Shown in pieces: positions 1 to 12,323 of a DNA stretch of 64,000 bases. The position numbers were made by a program, and so were the translations under genes. Origin of the DNA: Cyprinodon diabolis (Eukaryota; Chordata; Actinopteri; Cyprinodontiformes; Cyprinodontidae); assembly GCA_030533445.1 (NCBI GenBank), contig CM060069.1, positions 33,838,337-33,902,336 of the forward strand, given 5' to 3'. The notes below the pieces were generated by a model. The model did no database searches and was not told the origin of the DNA. It worked only from the letters and a program-made list of their open reading frames with translations. Every line of letters starts with the position of its first letter. Position 1 is the stretch's first letter.

Positions 1-3000
1 GTGGGAACAACTACCAGTTTTTACCAGTTGTTCATGGGGTAGTCCCCCTTTTTACTTTTAACGGTAGGCTTAAAACTTTCCTTTTTGATAAAGCTTATAG
101 TTAGAGGGGCTCAGGTTTTCCTGAGCTATCTCTATAGTTATGCTGCTTTAGGGTTAGATTTCAGGAGGACATAGCTGGGACCCCTTTTTCATCATTCTAT
201 CTCTATTCTCCCGCTCTGCAGAATCTGTTAGTTCAGTCTTTATTGTTATGCTTCTCTCTGCTTTTTCTCATAGTAGCTTCGCCTCATCTGTTCCTATTTG
301 ATGTGACACCATGCTGAAGAAAAATATCAGCTGAGCAGCTGCCATCAATGCCTTTGTTTATAGATGGTGGAGATCGGCCTGTTTTCCAGTGTAGTCCTGT
401 TTCTCTGACTTTGACTAGCTGGATGTGCTCCCTTCATCCTCTGACATAGGAGCTGGCTCGGAGCTCATCTGTATGGCTGTGTGTTTCCTGGACGGGGTCA
501 CCTTTTACAGTTGCCTTTTGTATCTTTGCTTCTGTCTCTTTGAACCCCAGTCAGCATCAGCAGATGGCAAAAACTTCCTTGTTTCAGAATTAAATATCTG
601 TCCAATCAGACCTTATTGGATCAGAATCTTCAGTTTGACATAATGACTTGATCTTGACCTTTAGTTTGATTATTTGTGTCTATGCAGACATAGCAGGGGG
701 CTAATTCCTTAGCAGGGTTTTATATTTTATCCAGAGCCACAATGCATTTTATTCAGATATGATTCCCTGTATTTTGAGTAGCTGTAAGGGCAGCAGAACT
801 TAAAGTTGATTATGAAGGGTGCCACACAAGCATCGGCTCCAGAACAGGTTAAAATGTTTTAATAAAAGTTTCACTTTAAAAAAAAGGAAAATGTAATATT
901 AACGTTAAATATGAAAGCCATTTTACACAATACTTGTATGCATTCTGAATCAATGTACTTTATAGGTAACACACCTGACTCCTAAGTTGTGTTACTGTTT
1001 TCTATTTTCAAGTTGCTGATCGAAAGGGTGGGAAACCAGTCCTGTGTAAAGTCAAGTTTACTCATTTATTTCTTATGTGATTCATTTGGAATTTGGCTTG
1101 GTTCGATACTCAAAACAGAAAAGAAAATAGATTTACAGCAAGAAAAAAATTCAAAACTCCCTAGATCCCACTTACTTATGTCCCTCATACTCTCCAACTA
1201 TATATTTTTTTTAAATCCAGGATACTGTGATATTTTTTTCCAAAATCCCATCATTCTAACTCATGAAGGGCCCTTCTGGCAAAATGAAATTTAGGGGATA
1301 ATATTCTACAGTATTTTTTTTATCCTCTCCATTCTTTCTGTTGCCCCTCAGTGCCCTCCCTCTGCGCTTATAAACCTCACTTACTTGCTCAGTTGAGTGA
1401 CATGGCTCTCAATCTCTGATAGATTTTCTTTTCCAACTGTCTCCTTTTTTTCACCTCTCTCCTCCCACACACACAAATTTGGTGTTTAGAAAGCAGCAAT
1501 TGTACATCTCACCACTGCCAGAAAATTTCTTCTGCTCTGTCGCCCATCCGTTCCATCCACGGCAAACACAGGACACGCATGAAGCTCAGCAAATTAATTG
1601 TCTAATTCCTCTGTGGTTTGCTCATGCAGATTTATACCTCAAAACAACAAGTCTCAGGTTATCATTTATGCAGACAAGCAGTTTCCGCAAAGCTGCATGA
1701 CATTACAGTAGCATGTTAAACAACATATTCTTTGCACCCACAAACCTACACTCAGAGCCTGGCTAATTCCAAGTAAGCCTATCAATATGATCCTTTACAA
1801 GACACATGCCTCATCTGTGGGTTCATCCAAAGATCACTAGCATTAGGTATTCTCCGTCAGTGAAAAGCCTGTTCATATGCAAATTTGCCTCCTTAAATCC
1901 TCTCCCTCAAATTCTATCCTTCTATTCACCTGCTTCTCATTGTTTAAAATAAAGGTATTTACAAGATTCAGAGCATTGAGTGATCAGGACATTTCTGCAG
2001 AAATGGAAATGAGAGGCCAGTAAACTTTGATTATAGTTACTGTGTTTTCTGTGCATATTCACACCGTGCCATCTACTCCATGAGTCACATTCAAATGGCA
2101 GTATAGCATGGTACTGCAACAAAAAAACAAACAAAAAAAAACAACTTTTAAATAAGTAAATAAGAAGCTCATTTTGTTTTTGCATCACTGTTTGTATTGT
2201 TATTGTGGTTTGTATGCATATGCATTATGTTTGCACCCTTTGGCCTGGAAATGCCTTTCCAAGTTACTCTTTTTATTACTTGACAACTTCTCTTTACAAA
2301 GCAAACATGCAGGTAATCCTTCAGCATTGGTAATGAAAGCAAATGATTCAGCCCATTCTTCTTTGAATCCCCTGTTCTCATCAGCTATCTTCCTTTTTGC
2401 CCCTTTGGCCTGTCTGGAGCTGCATTTCGTCTCCTGTTACTAATAGTCTCTAAATAATAATAAGTTATTACTTTTTCCTTTTAGTTGGGGAATAATAATT
2501 AACTCAGTCGGATAAACACAAGTTAAATTAATATTTTCCACATAAAAAAAAAGCCATCATAGCCAGCGGTACTTCCCACACGGCTATGCAGAGGCTGCTG
2601 CAGATGGTCTAAGTTTAGCCCTGGCTGTGGTTTGCCTCAGAGGACCGCTGTTTGCCATGGACCTCTCAACATTAGAACTTTTTCCTAATTAAGCACTAAA
2701 TTAGTAAATGGGCCATATAGTGATGCTTAAAAGTGTAATATTCTTGCCTCAAATGATCTTAAAACGTACTTTTATACAACAGCAACAGAAGAGAGACCTT
2801 TTAACTCAATTCTATGAGCTCTGTGAGCGCTCCACTGGAAGCTGCTGTTGTTGCAGTGCATGCTGGGACAGCTGTCAATCTCGAGAAAGGACTAGTTGCT
2901 CTGATGCATACTCGTTAAAGAGGGAGGGGCGAGAACAACATCCAGAGGCTTTTGTCCATTCTCGATCTGCTGTTCTTGTGAACTGGAACAGTACTAGGTC

Positions 3001-4557
3001 TGAGGCAGATGACGTTTCATGAGCACACTAGCACTTGAAAACGCACAAATAAACATATTGAGAAATGGCCATGGCGACTCGTCAAATTGGTACTCTACTC
3101 TAATTAGACCTACTCTGAGTTGATTAAACCAACTCACAGCAGCTTTTATGACAACAAAAACATAGGCTAAATCAATTTAGCATTAAGGATTTATATCTGA
3201 GTTTGTTAAACATGATTTTTGAAACTGACCCATGCTGTAAGGCCGCTATATAGGTTTATATGTTAGAAAGAAAATTTCTTCCCAGGGACAAAATAATCAA
3301 TATGAAATTATTTTCTTTTTATTGTTATAAAAAATTTTATTTTTATAAATATATTTCAAATCTGTTTTTTTTTTTTTTTTTTTTACGTTTTGGTGGTTAG
3401 CTGTTGGTTAATATTATGTTTCATTTTTTTGCTTATTTTACTTACAACTGTCAGCCTTGATAAATTGCTGTGCTGCTTTGCACCACACAAAATCAAAAGT
3501 TAGGGAAGACTACATTGGAACAAATACAAACAAGTAAAATGTATCAAACTAAACTTCAGAATTCTCAGCGCCTCAAGTTTTTATGTGACATTTAGAGAAG
3601 CCGTTTTTATTTGTTTTACGTTTTTTTACTTCATAATTTCGCCTGACACATTTTAAGACAGGGAGACACTTTTCCCTTTGTCACTTCTTACTAAAAGACA
3701 CAATCATTGTCTAAATTTGCATTGCGATCGGGTAAAATATCTAGCTGCTTGCCCCCAATTTTTTGACTTTGATATGTCAGCAGCATATAACTATAATATT
3801 GTACAACCAGTATTATTCCCAGTCCCCTGTCCATACTGGGTTTTATGCAAGCCTGTACAGATGTATCTACAACAGTTTGCAGGCCTTAAAGAGACATACA
3901 AATTTGGCTTCTTCTTAGCAAAAATCAAGAATTGCTTAAATCAATCCTTATTCTCAATAAATACACAGGGAGCAATGGACCCAATAGGAGATGCCATGTT
4001 ACATTGCCTTTTTTGATCAGAGTAGCTGGAAGGAACAAACCTTTTAGCCTTTTTTCACCTTTATCAGAAAAAAAAGTCAACAAATGCTTAGCTGAACTGT
4101 GCTTATTCATCATTTGATGTGAAACCTGAAAGTTCTATTAATGTCTGCTTTGCTGTTATATTATAAATTAAGTGTAATATCAGATGATAAGTGGAGTAAA
4201 TAGCACAAAAAAGAAAAATAAATATCTAGAAGTAGAAGTTAATGCCAACCTGACTCAGTAATATGTAAGGAATTATCCTCTAATGTCTATGTCAAAGTCA
4301 AATACACCAAGGTCCAACAAAACAAGCCAAGGGCCGGACTGATTAAATGTTTATTAAAACATATTGAAATGAACATAGCCTATTGAACCAAGACCTAACA
4401 TATTTTGTTTTTGTTTTTTAAAAACAAAATATTAATATCAATATTAATAATAAATTTTTATTATATAAGTAAGTTTATTAAGATAAATACATACATGAAA
4501 GTGCATACATTATAAACCAAAAATGCATTACTGTGCTGCTCTATGATCCTACCGATG

Positions 4558-4560
<3 letters not shown>
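1..4560. other. Non-coding stretch, no gene seen
   Basis: No open frame here resembles a protein family I recognise. The longest frames are short and of AT-rich, low-complexity composition. A moderately GC-rich patch lies near 2800-2960 and a run of 20 T at 3365-3384. I see no RNA gene and no recognisable transposon terminus. It is probably intronic or intergenic. Confidence 0.6.

Positions 4561-4646
<86 letters not shown>
4561..4646. repeat. (TA)43 microsatellite
   Basis: Uninterrupted TA dinucleotides for 86 bases. The tract ends about 65 bases before the open frame of the R4-like LINE remnant. Confidence 0.95.
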
Positions 4647-4648
<2 letters not shown>

Positions 4649-4713
4649 CAACTGGATAGCTCAGTAGGTAACACCGACGAGTTGCTAGGGAACCAGGGCA
4701 ACTTGATGACAAA

Positions 4714-5451
4714 TTGGCTACTGGAACAAGACATAGATGGACTAGAGCAGAAAACTTGGTACTGATGAAATGCTACTATACAAGCGTCCCCAGTGAGAGA
4801 GGTTACATGCAGAGACTATGGGAATTATGGCAGCTCCAACAACCATCATCCACACTGACAAAGAAACAACTACTAACTCAGTGTTCTAACATCCGCAAAC
4901 GGCAGCTCCTATCACAACTAGAAATTGATGAGGTACAACTGACATGCTGCAGTAAGGAGGAGTCAGGACCTACGACGGCTGATCATGCAAATTCAAATCG
5001 GATCCAAATTGGATCATATATATACTGCTCTAGTCCATCTATAGGCAGTAACACCAGAGGAGCCAAGCACCAGCTACTAGTGGATAGAGCAGTCACTCAA
5101 GACTGTAAGACCAGGCAGACAAATCTGTGAACTGCCTGGATTGACTATAAGAAAGCCTATGACTCAATGCCACATACATGGATACTGGAATGCTTGGATA
5201 TGTACAAGATCAACAGGACTCTAATAGCCTTCATCAAGAACTCAATTAAGCTGTGGAAAACAAGTCTGGAAGCCAATGCAAAGCCAATAGCACAAGTCAC
5301 CATCAAGTGCGGCATATACCAGGGTGATGCACTATCCCCGCTGCTGTTCTGCATAGGCCTGAACCCCCTCAGCCAGATCATCACAAAGACTGGCTACGGA
5401 TACCAATTCCGAAGCGGAACAATCATCAGAATTTCACTGATCGGTCTACCT
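4714..5451 (+). pseudogene. R4/Dong-like LINE remnant: N-terminal domain joined to partial reverse transcriptase
   Basis: One reading frame encodes two blocks of a non-LTR retrotransposon protein. Residues 1-75 hold a tryptophan-rich Myb/SANT-like region (RHRWTRAENLVLMKCYY). From about residue 112 there is reverse transcriptase: NTRGAKHQLLVDRAV, then the first catalytic-aspartate motif DYKKAYDSMPHTW, then the GIYQGDALSPLLF block. The sequence stops before the YxDD catalytic motif. The frame carries a TGA at 5128-5130, and the N-terminal and RT blocks are far closer than in a full element, so a large internal deletion has occurred. The style of the RT matches the R2/R4 lineage (restriction-like endonuclease LINEs, Rex6/Dong type in fish). 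The exact clade is my inference. The copy is non-functional. Confidence 0.75.
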
Positions 5452-5473
5452 GATCGGTAGAGGGAGGAGCGTA

Positions 5474-5664
5474 GCTGATACTGCAGGTGAGAGACAGGCT
5501 GCCGAGCGAGGAGCAGGTGGGATCCGCACGCCAGGCACAGAATACCAGGAGGTGAACAGACGGCAAAGTCAGGGCATAGGTGCGTGCCTGTAAGTAGTGC
5601 TCCGGCTGATCCCACCTGCCCTTTGCTCAGCAGCGTGTCCGTCTCTATCACCTGCAGGATCAGC
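5474..5664. repeat. Long imperfect inverted repeat (hairpin)
   Basis: Arm 1 at about 5474-5527 begins GCTGATACTGCAGGTGA and ends GCAGGTGGGATC. Arm 2 at about 5608-5664 is its imperfect reverse complement (GATCCCACCTGC ... CTGCAGGATCAGC). The loop is about 80 bases. It directly follows the LINE remnant. It resembles a foldback or MITE-type element, but I find no target duplication. Confidence 0.65.
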
Positions 5665-5732
5665 TCTGCACCTCCCTCCATCCAGGCTCATTTTAAATGA
5701 AAATAAAAGAAAAACACAATCATGTTTCCCTT

Positions 5733-5784
5733 GGGAATGTAGTGTTGGTGCGTGCAACACAACCGCACTAACACTACATTTCCC
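5733..5784. repeat. Short inverted repeat
   Basis: GGGAATGTAGTGTTGGTGC at 5733-5751 is mirrored by GCACTAACACTACATTTCCC at 5765-5784, with a loop of about 13 bases. One arm differs by a G/A change and an extra base. Probably the core of a small foldback element. Confidence 0.6.
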
Positions 5785-5879
5785 ACAATGCAACAGTAGC
5801 CTGCGAAGTCAAAGCAGCGCGCACAAGCAGCCATGGCCTGTGGGCCAGTTCTAATGGTAATCAAATATCATACAGGGGG

Positions 5880-6189
5880 CCATGGATAAACAATTTGTGG
5901 ACCTGCACCCTTGACTTTGACATATGTGCTCTAAACCTTATAAAAGGTTATGGAGAGTTAAAAAGGATGTTACGTATCAAACCAGACCTAGAACATCTTA
6001 CTATCATTTTAATGAGATATACCATTATTTGTAAAGAATTATTTGTAAAGATGTATTAGTTTTACAGACAAATTGTGTCTGAGATGTAACTGCACAAACA
6101 ATTTCCGGACAGTTTAAACTCATCTAAACTTAAAAAAAAGAATTCTGAATGTCGGAAACTGTAAATTATATCCCTGTCTTATGTTTACT
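5880..6189. other. Non-coding spacer
   Basis: AT-rich sequence without a recognisable gene, terminus or repeat. Confidence 0.5.
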
Positions 6190-6325
6190 TTTTATCACTG
6201 CTGCTTACATTTTATCACTGTTGCACTTTCGAAATGGAAATGTCTTGAGATCTGTACTAAACAAAATTTCTTTTTGTATACACTCTGTATGTCCAAAATG
6301 ACAATAAAGTCTGTCTAAGTCTAAA
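6190..6325 (+). repeat. LINE 3'-end-like fragment
   Basis: The segment ends with GACAATAAAGTCTGTCTAAG preceded by an AAATTTC-rich stretch. This matches the style of the 3' tails of common fish LINEs, which usually end in AATAAAG followed by a short tandem motif. Here the tail is GTCTGTCTAAGTCTAAATC. Family assignment is from memory of the general motif only. Confidence 0.4.
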
Positions 6326-7119
6326 TCTATGTTACAGGAAAATTCGCCTTTGATGTATTGTTGGTTCAGCATGAAACTCTGTCATAGTTGTCATTGGTGA
6401 TACAGAAATTATTACAAGTTGATAGATCTATTTATTGATTTATGATTGACAATTATGACTAGGATTATAATTACAATTTTTGTTCTATGAACAACAATTA
6501 AACTATATTTGTATTTAGTTTTGCACATTAACCTTATTAAGGTCAGAACGCACCAAATCTGGTTTTCCCTCTGATCCAACAGAAAATTGTGTCGGACAAG
6601 GTTTTGGTGTTTAGCGCTTATTGAAAGTCAATGGGAATGATCACACCCCACGCAATTTTATGCAAGGGTCTTGTGTAGCTCTGACTGAGAAAGACCCGGA
6701 TCTATTTAATTAGTTATTTAGGTATTATAGCTACTCTATGTTTAGCTACTCAAAAAGAACAAAGGTACTCTGTAAAACAGCTGCTTAAGTACTTTAATTG
6801 TAGGCATTGGACATTTAGCTATTGTTTAAATATAGGTAATAGACAGAGAGTTAGGCTCAAATTCTGATATTCATAAGGACAACGTTTAAAAAAACAATGT
6901 GATAAGTAAGAAACAGTAGTGAGTACTCTCATTAGTATATTATGTAAGTAAAAAAAATGTATAGAAAAGTAAAACTACACATGAAAGCATATTTTACTCT
7001 AAAGGTCTCTTGAGCAAATAGAATAAAGCAACTAGTTACTCCCAACCTCTGGTTACAAGATATGCCTAATTGATACAAGAAACGCTTGCAGTAGTGTTCT
7101 GTTCTGTTTCTTTTGAAAA
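6326..7119. other. Non-coding spacer
   Basis: AT-rich DNA without a convincing gene or transposon terminus. Confidence 0.5.
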
Positions 7120-7124
7120 CTAAT

Positions 7125-7970
7125 TGTAATATTGGACTGGGGCTGGCATATCTGTCCACTCTGCACTCCTGCTCAACTCCACCTCACCTGCAATCAGCTC
7201 TTAACTGGTTTCACCTGTTTCCACCTGCTTATAAGCCCTGTTCAGATCAGCTGCCAGTGCCAGATTGTCACGAACTTACCGGTGAGAACCTTCCAGCCAT
7301 CCTTTTGCAAACCTGTCTGCCTGTCTGTTGCCCGACCTTATCTGCTTTCTGTTACCGACCCTGCCTGTCCCTGTCCTGCCTCTGTCTGCCTGCCTGGAAA
7401 CCTGATCGGATCTGTCTCTCGAACTTTGACCCTGCTTATCCTGGATTGCCTCTCTGTAAGCCTGACCCCCTCTGTCTGTGAGTACTGGATTTTAGCTAAC
7501 CTTTGTGGATCTCTGAAACCTAATAGTTTTCGAAACTGGATTGGACCTTCCCTCTTGGATCTCCCTTTCTGTACTGCTGCTGGATCTGTCATACTGTTGC
7601 TGAACCTGGACCCCTCTGGATCACGTCTCTGGAAAGCCCCACTGGAACCTTCTGTCAATCTGACAGCTGCCAACGGACTCGTGCCCCAGCAAACCCTGTC
7701 TGCAAGCGCAATTCAGCTCATTACTCAGTTCACTGCCTCAAACGGGCACTTTATGCTCTGAACCTCCCGAGTCAGGTTAGCGACCCAGCTCCTCACTTAT
7801 CATACCTGCCTCCACTGGTCTCTAACCTGTGTCTCGGCTTACAGGGGTTCCCGTTCGAGTGCAGCAGCGTGTCCTGCACATTATATGCTTTCCCTGTTCA
7901 TTCCTAAAATAAAGCCTGTAAAAGTCACTGACCTGTGGTTGTATCTTGGGTTTGATTCCAGTACATTACT
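7125..7970 (+). mobile_element. Solo LTR, Ty3/gypsy-type
   Basis: The segment starts TGTAAT and ends ATTACT, a near-perfect short terminal inverted repeat whose last base has changed from the expected A. It is flanked by the direct repeat CTAAT at 7120-7124 and 7971-7975. Inside are a TATA-like TTATAA at 7229-7234 and a polyadenylation signal AATAAA at 7908-7913, both in sense orientation. No internal gag or pol is present, so this is a product of LTR-LTR recombination. Open frames across it are not genes. Confidence 0.8.
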
Positions 7971-7975
7971 CTAAT

Positions 7976-10000
7976 AGAGGAATCATTGATTTAATCCTGC
8001 AGTAATTCTGGTGTTGCACTGTAAAAACCAACCTATAGAATTTACACAAAAAGTCAAGGTAATAATTAGCATTCAGTTTGACTACATTTACACTGGCACT
8101 ATGCTCCAAATTTCTTTTGAGTCTGTAATTCACATGTAATGTAAATCAAAATAGCAGTAGAAGAATGCAATATCAAACTAGCTGATTTTGTCAAATAGAA
8201 AAATAAGGAAATACAATTTTTATTCTTTATATACAATTTTGAACAATTCACTGTTTTCCTCTTGCACTTATTCTTGTTCTGAAATGTGCAGCATGGTGGT
8301 TTATTTCCTGCCACTTGCACACATTGCAATGTATTGTCCAAAATCTTCCGGTACATTTGAGCAGATATTTCTATACTGTTTACAAAAAAGTAAGATTTAC
8401 ACATTATAATTTAAATATTTGCCTCCTAATTTGTAATGCTGATTTAGAAATTATTTGCATGTATTGTATTTAGCATCTGCCACGATCATTTCTTAGAATG
8501 CTTTATTTACCCATTGTAATCTTAGTTAACTTGCTACTTGATTTGTAAATGTGCTTTTTAAAATAATTTGTGTTAATTGTATTTAGCATCTACCATTAGT
8601 CAGGGCAAACCCCTACATCCGACGCCACTGTCGCTTGGCTAAGGTTAGAAATGGCATAAGGTTTAGAAATGGCACGATGAAAGTTAACCTTGTTGTTCTT
8701 CATTTAATCTTATTTTTTTTCGGATCTAGGTATAGGTGTTGTTTAATGTGTTGTTGCCTAAGTCAGGTACCTTTTTTTTTAGGGGATATTTTTTTCATTT
8801 AGGGGGTTTATTTTTTTGTGCCAGTAATAAAGTGATCAGGCCTGAGTGTTTTTTTCACATAGACAGTTTTATTTATTTTACTTTTTTTGAAAATATAATC
8901 TACCCCTAAAATCTTGGTCAAATTTTACTATATGTTTAATGATCTGACACATATTTGGTAAAGATAAACAAAAGAAACAGCAAAAATCTGTAAGGTGGTA
9001 AAGAAATCTAAAGATGGTCTTGTTCATGCATTGGCACCACAAATGTCTTGTGTTTCATTGCATACCAGAGACCATGTGCATGTTCCCAGTGTGGCAGCTC
9101 TAGGGCACTCATTTCTTTTCCCATCTTTCTTCTCCCTGAAATAATGGCACAGGCTCCTAGAAATGATTAAATTCCAGGCTGACAGAAACTGTTGCTATGT
9201 TTCTATTCTTCTCATGTCATCTTCAGCAGGTGTTGCTTTGTGTTCAGAGCAACAGCTTCCCCTTAGACAGTAGAAAGGAGAAATTTTGACAGGAAGAAAA
9301 TATTCACCCTGCCGATTTGTCATCATAATTTTTGTTTCTCCTCATCTGCCTGTGATGTGAGGGGGGAATCTGTAACAAGTGGCTTAACTCTGAGTAAAAA
9401 AAAAACAAAAAACAAAACTGTTCAACATCCTAATTGGGAATGACGAGCAGAGTAGTGTAAGCAACCCATCTGGGACTTTGAAGAGCTGGAGCTGTATGAA
9501 ACACAGTAGTATGGATCAGAACCAAGTTGATCCCTTAGCGCCTCAACTAATTAACACCTGGCTCACTTTTAATTAGCTGTAGCCAAAGCCAATCTTTTTC
9601 CAAACTCCTACCCCGACTCAAACAACCAACACTGTACAAGATTAACAACTTTGTGTTGGACCTTATTGACATCCCTACCTGTCTTGAGGAACACATGTTG
9701 GAACAGGTGTTCTCCTTCTGTCACTCACACACATTGATGTAGTTAACTCAAGTTAGATCTTGTGAAATTCTCTATTGTCTTTGCAGTATAAAAAATGGCT
9801 TTTGGGGTCTTTACAGAGTTTTACAAAGCTTTTAAGTGAGTCATGTTGATAACATGAATTGCCCTTGTTCGTTAACACCCTATTTTGGGGTTTTGCAATA
9901 CCAGTATTGGGTAAAATATATCTATATATTCTTTTTTCTATTCTCTGCTTTGTACCAATAATTTTTCTGTATGATGGAGAAGCTGTCCTAACATCTATAT
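7976..10000. other. Non-coding stretch
   Basis: No gene recognised. It contains several poly-T and poly-A runs. A CACTGTAAAAA motif near 8014 is reminiscent of common fish transposon ends but is not enough for a call. Confidence 0.5.
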
Positions 10001-10650
10001 CAGGGGTGCCCAACCAGTCGATCGCGGTCTACCAGTCGATTGTGGGCGGAGTTTCAGTCGATCGTTTTACAATGTAGACCTATTTATGGCTATGACAAAA
10101 AAAAGTTTTAAAAAACACTAATGGAAACATTTATCACGAGAGGCCAATGTCTATTTTCATAATAATAAAATGAAAAATAAAAAGTATGCAGGGAACCTTT
10201 TTTTATGCATGCTGATTACTGGGCATGGTTTGCCACGGTTGCTAGGTTGTTACGAGGGACTCTAAAGTGCGAAGAAGAATCTGAAGTGATAATGAGATAA
10301 TGACATTTATCACAACTGATTGGGGCTCCATCTATGGTTGGGTGCACTGCTGGATTCGTTGCTCTGTTCAAGCTGTCTAAAAGTTTCCCGGATTTTTGGA
10401 GCTATCACTGCATCATTCATCAAATAACAGCTGTGCGACAATATTTTAAATATGAAGCATGTCATGGACGTTGGCGTTTATTCCATGCACAGCGTGAGGA
10501 GGCAGGTGCAGACCACACTGATCTGCTGCTGCACACCAACGTCAGGCGGCTGAGTCGTGGCAGATTCTTCGAAAGATTTTCGGAACTTTTGCCCGAAATT
10601 AAAGAGTTTCTGAAACAGTCAAAAACCCATTCTGCTGTATGTTACCTCTT
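10001..10650 (+). mobile_element. hAT-superfamily transposon remnant
   Basis: The left end begins CAGGGGTGCCCAACC, the classic start of hAT-Charlie-type elements, directly after ATCTATAT. A transposase fragment follows in the same orientation (10334-10640). I could not find the matching right terminal repeat or a second target copy, so the right edge is approximate and the element is probably truncated. Confidence 0.65.
10334..10640 (+). pseudogene. hAT (Charlie-like) transposase fragment
   Basis: The frame encodes MVGCTAGFVALFKLSK, then FWSYHCIIHQ, then AGADHTDLLLHTNVRRLSRG followed by RFFERFSELLPEIKEFLKQ. These are blocks from the middle of hAT transposases of the type domesticated in GTF2IRD2 and ZBED-like genes. 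Between YFKYEACHG and the RLFHAQREEAG block the protein is shorter than the family, so an internal deletion is likely. The N-terminal BED finger and the C-terminal dimerisation region are absent. A non-functional relic. An alternative is a domesticated exon, which I consider unlikely because no splice signals or further exons are seen. Confidence 0.7.
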
Positions 10651-10955
10651 CCCATCCACATAGTTTGTATTTAGTATTTTCCTATTTTTATCTGTTTTCC
10701 TGTTGAATTTTAATCCATCTGCCAGTTTTTCTGCCAATGCCAATGCCCAGTGAAGTTTATCATTCTGAAATAGTGGACTTCCCTTCTCCTTCTTCCTGAT
10801 TTGAAGTGATATTAGACTTTGACATATTTTATTTGTCATTTTGTTTACACAAATGTAAAACAAAATGAAATTTAGTTTGGAACAGCTCTCTGGACAATTT
10901 CATATTTTTTTAAAGTGCAGCCTTGACAAGTAGTAAAATAGGAATAATGATAAAA

Positions 10956-10958
<3 letters not shown>

Positions 10959-11037
<79 letters not shown>
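10959..11037. repeat. (AT)n microsatellite
   Basis: About 39 uninterrupted AT dinucleotides. Confidence 0.95.
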
Positions 11038-11040
<3 letters not shown>

Positions 11041-11218
11041 TGATGTAAACATTTACAGTTCTAACAGCTTTTTTTCATACTGGACTGTGTGTGTAGATAT
11101 CAATTGGTTTATTTCGAGTTTTGTCTGGAGATCTTGACTGCTTTTGTATGTCTGATAAATAAATGTTTTATTGCTCTTTTGTTAAATCATGAATTCATTG
11201 GCAACTAAACACACATTT

Positions 11219-12034
11219 GTTAGGACTCCTGTCTGTGTGGTTTGTGTTTTGTGTGTTTGTCTTCCTTCCTCCACTAGGCGGCGTCTGGTGCTGATTCACC
11301 TCCTCACACACCTGCAAAGGGTTACCTCATTAACGGAGTGCTCTTAAGCTGCTGACTGCTACTACCTCGACGCCAGAGTGGTTTGCCAGTTTTGGGTACT
11401 CTAGCCAAGCTGAGTTTTGCTGAGTCAAACTGAGTTTTTGTCAACCTGAGTTTTAATCTTGCTATTTTTGTCTTTGCCTCTCGGCAGGAAGTCATCCTGC
11501 AAACTAGACGTTTCGGACCTTCTCTCCCTGGAAGGAACTACTGAGCCTCAAACTGAGCTAGGGATTCAAACTGGAGGTTTGAATTCAATTTTCTCCAAGG
11601 GATCGATTGAGTTTCACACTGAGCAAGGGGTTCATCTGCACCACAGTCCATTCAAGTAATGCAGGAAATCTGAATGGCAGTCAGTTTCTCCGTTCTCCTA
11701 CAAACAACCGCATTCTGGGTAAACCCTGTCCGCCCTCCACCGAATGAGACAAACACTGGAACACCCCACACCGACTGGAGTCAAACAGTCAACCACTTTT
11801 CTGGAAACGTGAGTCTGCAAACCTTTTCTCCTCTTCAAGTTCGAGAATCAATTTTCCCACTGAACCTGAACTAAGCACAGTGTCTTCCCCTCACCTTTCA
11901 GTTCCGGTTGAGCAGTGTTCAGAGCAACACTGGATTCTCCACAAGCTTCTCAATAAACCTGTTAAACCTTTTCCCTGGTCTCTCTGTAATGGTTTCTCTG
12001 CATGTGAGTCCGAGTTCTTGATAAAATCATGACA
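11219..12034 (+). mobile_element. Solo LTR, sushi-like Ty3/gypsy family
   Basis: Starts TGTTAGGACTCC and ends AAATCATGACA. It is flanked by ACATTT at 11213-11218 and 12035-12040, a 5-6 bp target duplication. AATAAA lies at 11952-11957. Near 11341 a CTCTTAAGCTGCTG motif is followed by CTCGACGCC about 30 bases on. Both this and the end (TCTGCATGTG ... ATCATGACA) resemble the LTR of the retrotransposon at 51984. No internal coding region remains. Confidence 0.8.
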
Positions 12035-12040
12035 ACATTT

Positions 12041-12323
12041 AGTTCAGTTTTAAAAAGCATCATCCCTGGCCTCTGAATATCCTCAAACCTACATAATAAA
12101 AAAGAAAAGAAAGAAATACACAAAAGAAGCTATAGTATAGTACTAGTACTACTAGTACTAGTTATATAGTACCTGTCAATTTTTGTGTATTTTCAACACT
12201 TAGATATTTTAGAATACCAGAATACCACAACAATTATTATATCAGCCAAAATTAAGCTGAGCAAATTAAAAAATACAATGTTCAAATGACTTATGCATGT
12301 ACAGTATAGAAAAACTAAATAAT
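12041..12323. other. Spacer between two related LTRs
   Basis: AT-rich sequence holding a small palindrome rich in AGTACTAG units near 12136-12166. No gene. Confidence 0.5.

Noticed and set aside
7132..7761. Open frame of 209 codons on plus
   Set aside because: It lies wholly within the solo LTR at 7125-7970, and its Leu/Pro/Cys-rich composition has no protein similarity I recognise.
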